A program made the translations under genes and the position numbers. Source: Clostridia bacterium (lineage in GTDB: Bacteria > Bacillota_A > Clostridia > Oscillospirales > CAG-272). From it: a DNA stretch of 11,321 bases. Location of the stretch: assembly GCA_017407885.1 (NCBI GenBank), contig JAFQVU010000012.1, positions 1 through 11,321 on the forward strand, given 5' to 3'. Shown one piece after another: positions 8,047 through 11,321 of the stretch. Below the pieces are notes generated by a model. It was not told where the DNA came from, ran no database searches, and saw only the letters and a program-made list of their open reading frames with translations. Each line of letters starts with the position of its first letter. Position 1 is the first letter of the stretch.

Positions 8047-8065
8047 ACATATATTCCCAATTATT

Positions 8066-8094
8066 ATTGTAGCACACAAATCATCGTTAGTCAA
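8066..8094 (-). promoter_or_regulatory. Sigma-A extended -10 promoter of the glycosyltransferase operon
   Basis: Read on the minus strand: TTGACT (8094-8089), a 17-bp spacer, then TACAAT (8071-8066), with TGC immediately before the -10 as in extended -10 promoters. The expected transcript start is near 8059, leaving a leader of about 83 bases before the ATG at 7976. The match and spacing are close to ideal and the promoter points at the fusion gene. Confidence 0.87.
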
Positions 8095-8161
8095 TCACCG
8101 CCGCGCAAAAAAATCGTAGCTCATGACAATATGCGACACAAAAAATGCTCTCTGCAGTGTA

Positions 8162-8182
8162 AAATATACTGTGAATATATTT
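8162..8182 (+). promoter_or_regulatory. Candidate clpC promoter -10 within an inverted repeat
   Basis: The stretch upstream of clpC holds a TATACT (8165-8170) that could be a -10 element, but no good -35 lies 16-18 bases before it (AAAATG at 8142-8147). The element is embedded in a perfect inverted repeat AAATATA-N7-TATATTT (8162-8168 and 8176-8182). The sequence is AT-rich, so chance is possible. A CtsR-type operator was searched for and is not evident. Confidence 0.3.
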
Positions 8183-8185
8183 ATG

Positions 8186-8216
8186 AAAAAGGAACTTTTG
8201 CAGCGCAAAAGCTATG
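8186..8216 (+). promoter_or_regulatory. clpC: Shine-Dalgarno separated from the clpC start by a 7-bp hairpin
   Basis: The only good Shine-Dalgarno, AAAAAGGAA (8186-8194), is 20 bases from the ATG at 8214, too far for normal initiation. Exactly between them is CTTTTGC-AGC-GCAAAAG (8195-8211), a perfect 7-bp stem with a 3-base loop. Folding it leaves one to three free bases on either side, bringing the ribosome-binding site and ATG close together. The repeat is plainly there; its role in initiation is inference. Confidence 0.55.
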
Positions 8217-10652
8217 GTCACAGAAATGTCAAACAAATTCACAGCAAAAGCCACGAATGTATTAAATAAATCCCTCTACCTTGCCTCTGAACTTGGGCAC
8301 ACGTACATCGGAAGCGAGCATCTTCTGCTTGCTCTCACAAGTGAGACCGACAGCGTTGCCGCCAAGCTTCTCGATGCACGCGGTGTAACCTTTGAAAGCG
8401 TGCGGAGTGCACTGATAGAGCGTATCGGTGTAGGCGAGCGCACACGGATCACACCAAATGATCTGACTCCGCGCACCAAGCGTATTATCGAGATGAGCGC
8501 ATATCAGGCGATGCGCTTCGGGGGAACATATATCGGTACTGAGCATCTTTTGTTAGCTCTTGCCGCCGAGCCCGACTGCGTTGCATCGGGAATACTCACC
8601 TCGCTCGGAGTTGCCGCAAAGGATATAAGTGCAGACATCGCAGGCTTTTTCGGAGAGTTATCCGATGAGGGAGAAAAAGGCGGAAAGTCCGGCAGACCTA
8701 CAGTCCTGCGCGATGCTCCGACCTTGGCGCAGTACGGACGCGATCTCACCGCACTGGCACGAGATGGCAAGCTCGACCCGATCATCGGGCGCGACACTGA
8801 AACCGAGCGAGTCATACAGATACTCTCGCGCCGTACCAAAAACAATCCCTGCCTTATAGGCGAGCCTGGTGTCGGAAAGACAGCCGTCATTGAAGGACTC
8901 GCACGAAGAATCGTCGAGGGAGCAGTTCCCGAAACTCTCACCGGAAAACTGATAGTCACACTGGATCTTTCGTCCATGGTCGCCGGCGCGAAATATCGCG
9001 GTGAATTTGAGGAACGCATGAAAGCGGTTATGTCAGAGGTGGAAAAAAATCCGTCTATCATCTTATTTATTGATGAAATACACACCCTTGTCGGCGCAGG
9101 TGCGGCAGAGGGGGCAGTAGATGCCGCAAACATTCTGAAACCTGCATTGGCGCGCGGAGAAATGCAGTTAATCGGTGCTACCACCATTTCGGAATACCGA
9201 AAATATATCGAAAAGGATGCCGCGCTTGAACGCCGTTTCGGTTCGGTAACAGTCGGTGAACCCACTCCTGATGAGGCAGTGCAGATACTTTTCGGTCTGC
9301 GTGACCGATATGAGTCACACCACAAGGTGAAGATAACCGATGAGGCAATACACGCGGCAGTATCGCTGTCTGTACGCTACATCGGGGACAGGTATCTTCC
9401 CGACAAGGCTATCGACCTTATAGACGAAGCCGCCTCGCGCACTCGGATCACAAGCTACACTTCGCCGCTTGATCTCAAAGCCGTCGAAGAGGAAATAAAA
9501 TCGCTCCGAGCTGACAAGGAAGAGGCAATAAAAGCGCAGGATTTTGAAAAAGCCGCGGCAATACGTGACCGAGAGAAAAAGCTGTCGGCAGAGTGCGATG
9601 AGAAAAAAGCTAAATGGCAGGCGTCCCGAGTCGGTGCAGAGTTGTCGATCGGCGAGGACGAAGTAGCCGACATTGTAAGCGCATGGACGGGGATTCCGGT
9701 AAAACAGCTTGCCGCCGAAGAAAGTGAGCGTCTGGCACATCTTGCGGATATCATAAAATCCCGTGTAGTCGGGCAGGACGAAGCGGCGGATGCGGTTGCC
9801 CGTGCAATAAAGCGTGGGCGTATCGGACTGAAGGATCCCAACCGGCCGACGGGTTCATTCATATTCCTCGGACCTACCGGCGTCGGAAAGACCGAGCTGT
9901 GCCGCGTACTCGCCGAAGTGCTGTTCGGTGACAAAAACGCTATGATACGAATTGATATGTCGGAATTTATGGACAGACATTCGACAAGTAAGCTTATCGG
10001 TTCTCCACCCGGATATGTAGGTTACAGCGAGGGCGGTCAGCTTACCGAAAAGATCCGCCGCAAGCCGTACTCGGTTGTTTTATTCGACGAGATTGAAAAA
10101 GCGCATCCTGATGTGTGGGGACTTCTTTTACAAATACTCGAGGACGGAATCCTGACCGATTCGCAAGGCAGGCGTGTTGATTTCAAAAACGCGATCATCA
10201 TAATGACCTCAAACGTCGGCGCGGCAAATCTTGTTGAGCGGCGGAAAACGCTCGGCTTTGTCGCGGATACCGAAAATGATACAAACAATGCGGTAATGTC
10301 AAGTCTCCGTGAGACCTTCAAGCCGGAATTTCTTAACCGTGTGGACGAAATCATTATATTTAATAAATTAGGGGATGAGGATATTAAGAAAATCGCCGGA
10401 ATTATGCTTGAAGAGGTGCAAAAACGTATCGAAGCACTCGGTGTGAATATCACATTTTCCCATGAGGTTACCGACCTGCTCGCAAAAGAAGGCTATGACC
10501 CCGTTTACGGTGCAAGACCGCTACGCCGTGTTATCAGTAAAAAAATTGAAGACAGTTTTGCCACGCTTATGCTTGACGGAAGTATAAAACCCGGAATGAA
10601 TGTACGTGCCGCAATCAGCGACTATGGAAAAATAATCTATCAAACAGAATAA
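8214..10652 (+). CDS. clpC: ATP-dependent Clp protease ATPase subunit ClpC
   Basis: An 812-residue HSP100 unfoldase of usual ClpC length that feeds substrates to ClpP. In order: two Clp_N repeats (about 6-145, each with an YIGxEHLLLAL motif), AAA+ domain 1 with Walker A GEPGVGKT (216-223) and Walker B ILFIDEIH (283-290), a UVR-type coiled linker (about 423-458), AAA+ domain 2 with Walker A GPTGVGKT (553-560) and Walker [14 protein letters not shown] (621-633), an EFLNRVDE segment (705-712) and a C-terminal GARPLRR sensor-2 motif (766-772). An LGF tripeptide at 680-682 is the ClpP-docking loop, so this is a protease partner rather than a ClpB disaggregase. The start at 8214 has the hairpin-separated Shine-Dalgarno; a second in-frame ATG at 8226 (MSNKFT) fits homologous N-termini at least as well. 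No ctsR, mcsA or mcsB gene is adjacent, unlike the Bacillus operon. Confidence 0.96.
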   Translation: MVTEMSNKFTAKATNVLNKSLYLASELGHTYIGSEHLLLALTSETDSVAAKLLDARGVTFESVRSALIERIGVGERTRITPNDLTPRTKRIIEMSAYQAMRFGGTYIGTEHLLLALAAEPDCVASGILTSLGVAAKDISADIAGFFGELSDEGEKGGKSGRPTVLRDAPTLAQYGRDLTALARDGKLDPIIGRDTETERVIQILSRRTKNNPCLIGEPGVGKTAVIEGLARRIVEGAVPETLTGKLIVTLDLSSMVAGAKYRGEFEERMKAVMSEVEKNPSIILFIDEIHTLVGAGAAEGAVDAANILKPALARGEMQLIGATTISEYRKYIEKDAALERRFGSVTVGEPTPDEAVQILFGLRDRYESHHKVKITDEAIHAAVSLSVRYIGDRYLPDKAIDLIDEAASRTRITSYTSPLDLKAVEEEIKSLRADKEEAIKAQDFEKAAAIRDREKKLSAECDEKKAKWQASRVGAELSIGEDEVADIVSAWTGIPVKQLAAEESERLAHLADIIKSRVVGQDEAADAVARAIKRGRIGLKDPNRPTGSFIFLGPTGVGKTELCRVLAEVLFGDKNAMIRIDMSEFMDRHSTSKLIGSPPGYVGYSEGGQLTEKIRRKPYSVVLFDEIEKAHPDVWGLLLQILEDGILTDSQGRRVDFKNAIIIMTSNVGAANLVERRKTLGFVADTENDTNNAVMSSLRETFKPEFLNRVDEIIIFNKLGDEDIKKIAGIMLEEVQKRIEALGVNITFSHEVTDLLAKEGYDPVYGARPLRRVISKKIEDSFATLMLDGSIKPGMNVRAAISDYGKIIYQTE

Positions 10653-10661
10653 AATTTACAT

Positions 10662-10699
10662 TCCGCCATGCTAAAGTTGACTTGACTCGGCATGGCGGA
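10662..10699 (+). repeat. 10-bp inverted repeat overlapping the thioesterase promoter
   Basis: TCCGCCATGC (10662-10671) is repeated in inverse as GCATGGCGGA (10690-10699) with an 18-base loop. The left arm lies just upstream of the -35 box and the right arm fills most of the spacer between -35 and -10. No T-run follows on the plus strand, so it is a poor intrinsic terminator for clpC although it begins only 9 bases after its stop. An operator, or a terminator-like remnant, is possible. Confidence 0.6.
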
Positions 10700-10710
10700 T
10701 GTGATATAAT
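10682..10710 (+). promoter_or_regulatory. Near-consensus sigma-A promoter of the thioesterase gene
   Basis: TTGACT (10682-10687), a 17-bp spacer and a perfect TATAAT (10705-10710), preceded by TGA as in an extended -10. An overlapping TTGACT five bases upstream forms a short direct repeat. The expected transcript start is near 10717, giving a 26-base leader with a GGAGGT Shine-Dalgarno. This indicates strong transcription of the thioesterase independent of clpC, unless repressed through the overlapping inverted repeat. Confidence 0.9.
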
Positions 10711-10742
10711 ATAGATATAACACCATATCGGAGGTAAACACC

Positions 10743-11132
10743 ATGCTCGAAGTCGGAATCAAACATACAAAATCCGAAACAGTCAATGAAAACAACACTG
10801 CCGCTGCACTCGGAAGCGGTCTTTTGCCCGTATATGCCACTCCTGCAATGATAGCCTTGCTCGAAGGCACTTGTGCCGAAGCGGTTGCACCACAGCTTGA
10901 GGAGGGCACCACGACCGTTGGTACAAAGCTTGACGTGGAGCACGTTTCCGCTACACCGCTCGGTATGGAAGTAAAATGCGAGTGTGAGCTTATTGAGGTT
11001 GACCGCAGAAAACTCGTCTTTGCAGTTGAAATTTTCGATAAAGCGGGACTTATCGGCAAAGGTAAGCACGAGCGTTTTATCGTCGCAGCCGATAAATTTA
11101 TGGCTAAAACCAATTCAAAGGCAGAGCTTTAA
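10743..11132 (+). CDS. FlK-like hotdog-fold acyl-CoA thioesterase
   Basis: A 129-residue single-domain protein of the family that includes fluoroacetyl-CoA thioesterase FlK. The catalytic triad is recognisable as T33 (YATPAM), E41 (LLEGT) and H67 (VEHVSATP), with G60 in TTVGTK. These lie at the same mutual spacing as FlK Thr42, Glu50, His76 and Gly69 (constant offset of 9). The C-terminal strand GKGKHERFIV also matches. It probably hydrolyses a small acyl-CoA in the cytosol as a dimer. The two Phe residues that gate the FlK pocket (33 and 36 as I recall the numbering) correspond to G24 and L27 here, so fluoroacetyl-CoA selectivity is unlikely. GGAGGT (10730-10735) lies 7 bases before the ATG. 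It has its own promoter and no partner gene that reveals its substrate. Confidence 0.88.
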   Translation: MLEVGIKHTKSETVNENNTAAALGSGLLPVYATPAMIALLEGTCAEAVAPQLEEGTTTVGTKLDVEHVSATPLGMEVKCECELIEVDRRKLVFAVEIFDKAGLIGKGKHERFIVAADKFMAKTNSKAEL

Positions 11133-11174
11133 CATAAAATTCAACTTCACGTTATAAATTGTTTCACCGCCTTT

Positions 11175-11203
11175 TTGACAAGTTCACACAAAAAGCGTAA
11201 AAT
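11175..11203 (+). promoter_or_regulatory. Sigma-A promoter of the gene at the right edge
   Basis: A perfect TTGACA (11175-11180), a 17-bp spacer and TAAAAT (11198-11203). The expected transcript start is near 11210, leaving a leader of about 25 bases before the ATG at 11235. No clear terminator is seen in the 42 bases between the thioesterase stop and this promoter. Confidence 0.85.
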
Positions 11204-11234
11204 AATATTAAGAATATTTTTTGGAGGTTTTGTT

Positions 11235-11321
11235 ATGGATTTTAAAGCATTTGTTGATAACGTCGCAAGCAAAGCCGGCTCTTTGGCGAAATCCGCCGCG
11301 AAAAAGACCGGTGAGGTAACC
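11235..11321 (+). CDS. Unidentified Ala/Lys-rich protein, N-terminus only
   Basis: Only the first 29 codons are in the window, beginning MDFKAFVDNVASKAGSLAKS and continuing with an alternating Ala/Lys/Thr pattern that looks like an amphipathic helix. The start is well supported by GGAGG (11223-11227) 7 bases upstream and by a strong promoter. Small Clostridial proteins that open this way often carry a coiled coil and a C-terminal zinc ribbon, but none of that is visible here, so no function is assigned. Confidence 0.8.
   Translation, partial: MDFKAFVDNVASKAGSLAKSAAKKTGEVT

Noticed and set aside
8010..8051. 13-codon leader peptide MCIQRIRYYFKKG on the minus strand upstream of the glycosyltransferase
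   Set aside because: It would start only about 10 bases from the predicted transcript start with a weak ribosome-binding site and has no run of a single regulatory codon.
8216..8233. Possible CtsR operator (GGTCACA and TGTCAAA) at the clpC start
   Set aside because: The first heptad has a mismatch, the spacer is 4 instead of 3, and it lies inside the coding start rather than near a promoter.
8183..8269. 28-codon ORF (MKKELLQRKS...) overlapping the clpC start in another frame
   Set aside because: It has no Shine-Dalgarno upstream, and most of it is the out-of-frame reading of the clpC start; a coupled upstream ORF is possible but unsupported.
8504..9325. Long minus-strand open frame (273 codons) inside clpC
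   Set aside because: It is antisense to a clearly real ClpC, is Ser/Arg/Pro rich as expected of a shadow frame, and has no ribosome-binding site.

Overview
The window looks like a chromosomal, mostly housekeeping stretch of an anaerobic Firmicute of the class Clostridia. Signs of this are moderate GC, strong AAGGAG/GGAGG ribosome-binding sites, sigma-A type promoters of TTGACA-17-TATAAT form, the lepA-hemW gene pair, a PepV-like dipeptidase, a UVR-containing ClpC and a CsaB-type pyruvyltransferase. The class is an inference from gene content; no rRNA or other marker fixes the taxon. I see no insertion sequence, phage gene, CRISPR array or tRNA.

Region 1 (1-3984, + strand): the 3' end of lepA (elongation factor 4), then hemW (radical SAM heme chaperone), a PepV-like M20 dipeptidase and an M29 metallo-aminopeptidase. 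Gaps are 3, 20 and 29 bases and the unit ends in a perfect 15-bp hairpin. It reads as one operon joining translation and heme functions to two cytosolic peptidases that would complete breakdown of small peptides.

Region 2 (8094-3984, - strand): a strong extended -10 promoter at 8066-8094 drives a 739-residue fusion of a GT4 glycosyltransferase and a CsaB-like polysaccharide pyruvyltransferase, then an ArsB/NhaD-type ion-transporter superfamily permease, then a low-molecular-weight protein tyrosine phosphatase. The gaps are about 50 bases each. The unit ends at the same hairpin from the other side. The fusion suggests assembly and pyruvylation of a cell-wall polymer; the other two genes may support or regulate this, but that is inference.

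Region 3 (8100-11321, + strand): clpC, with an unusual start region in which a hairpin separates the Shine-Dalgarno sequence from the ATG; a FlK-like hotdog thioesterase with its own near-consensus promoter overlapped by a 10-bp inverted repeat; and the first 29 codons of an Ala/Lys-rich protein, also with its own promoter.

No plainly new multi-gene system is visible. The best leads are the GT4-CsaB fusion and its operon, the structured clpC translation start, the inverted repeat over the thioesterase promoter, and the thioesterase that keeps the FlK triad but lacks its phenylalanine gate.
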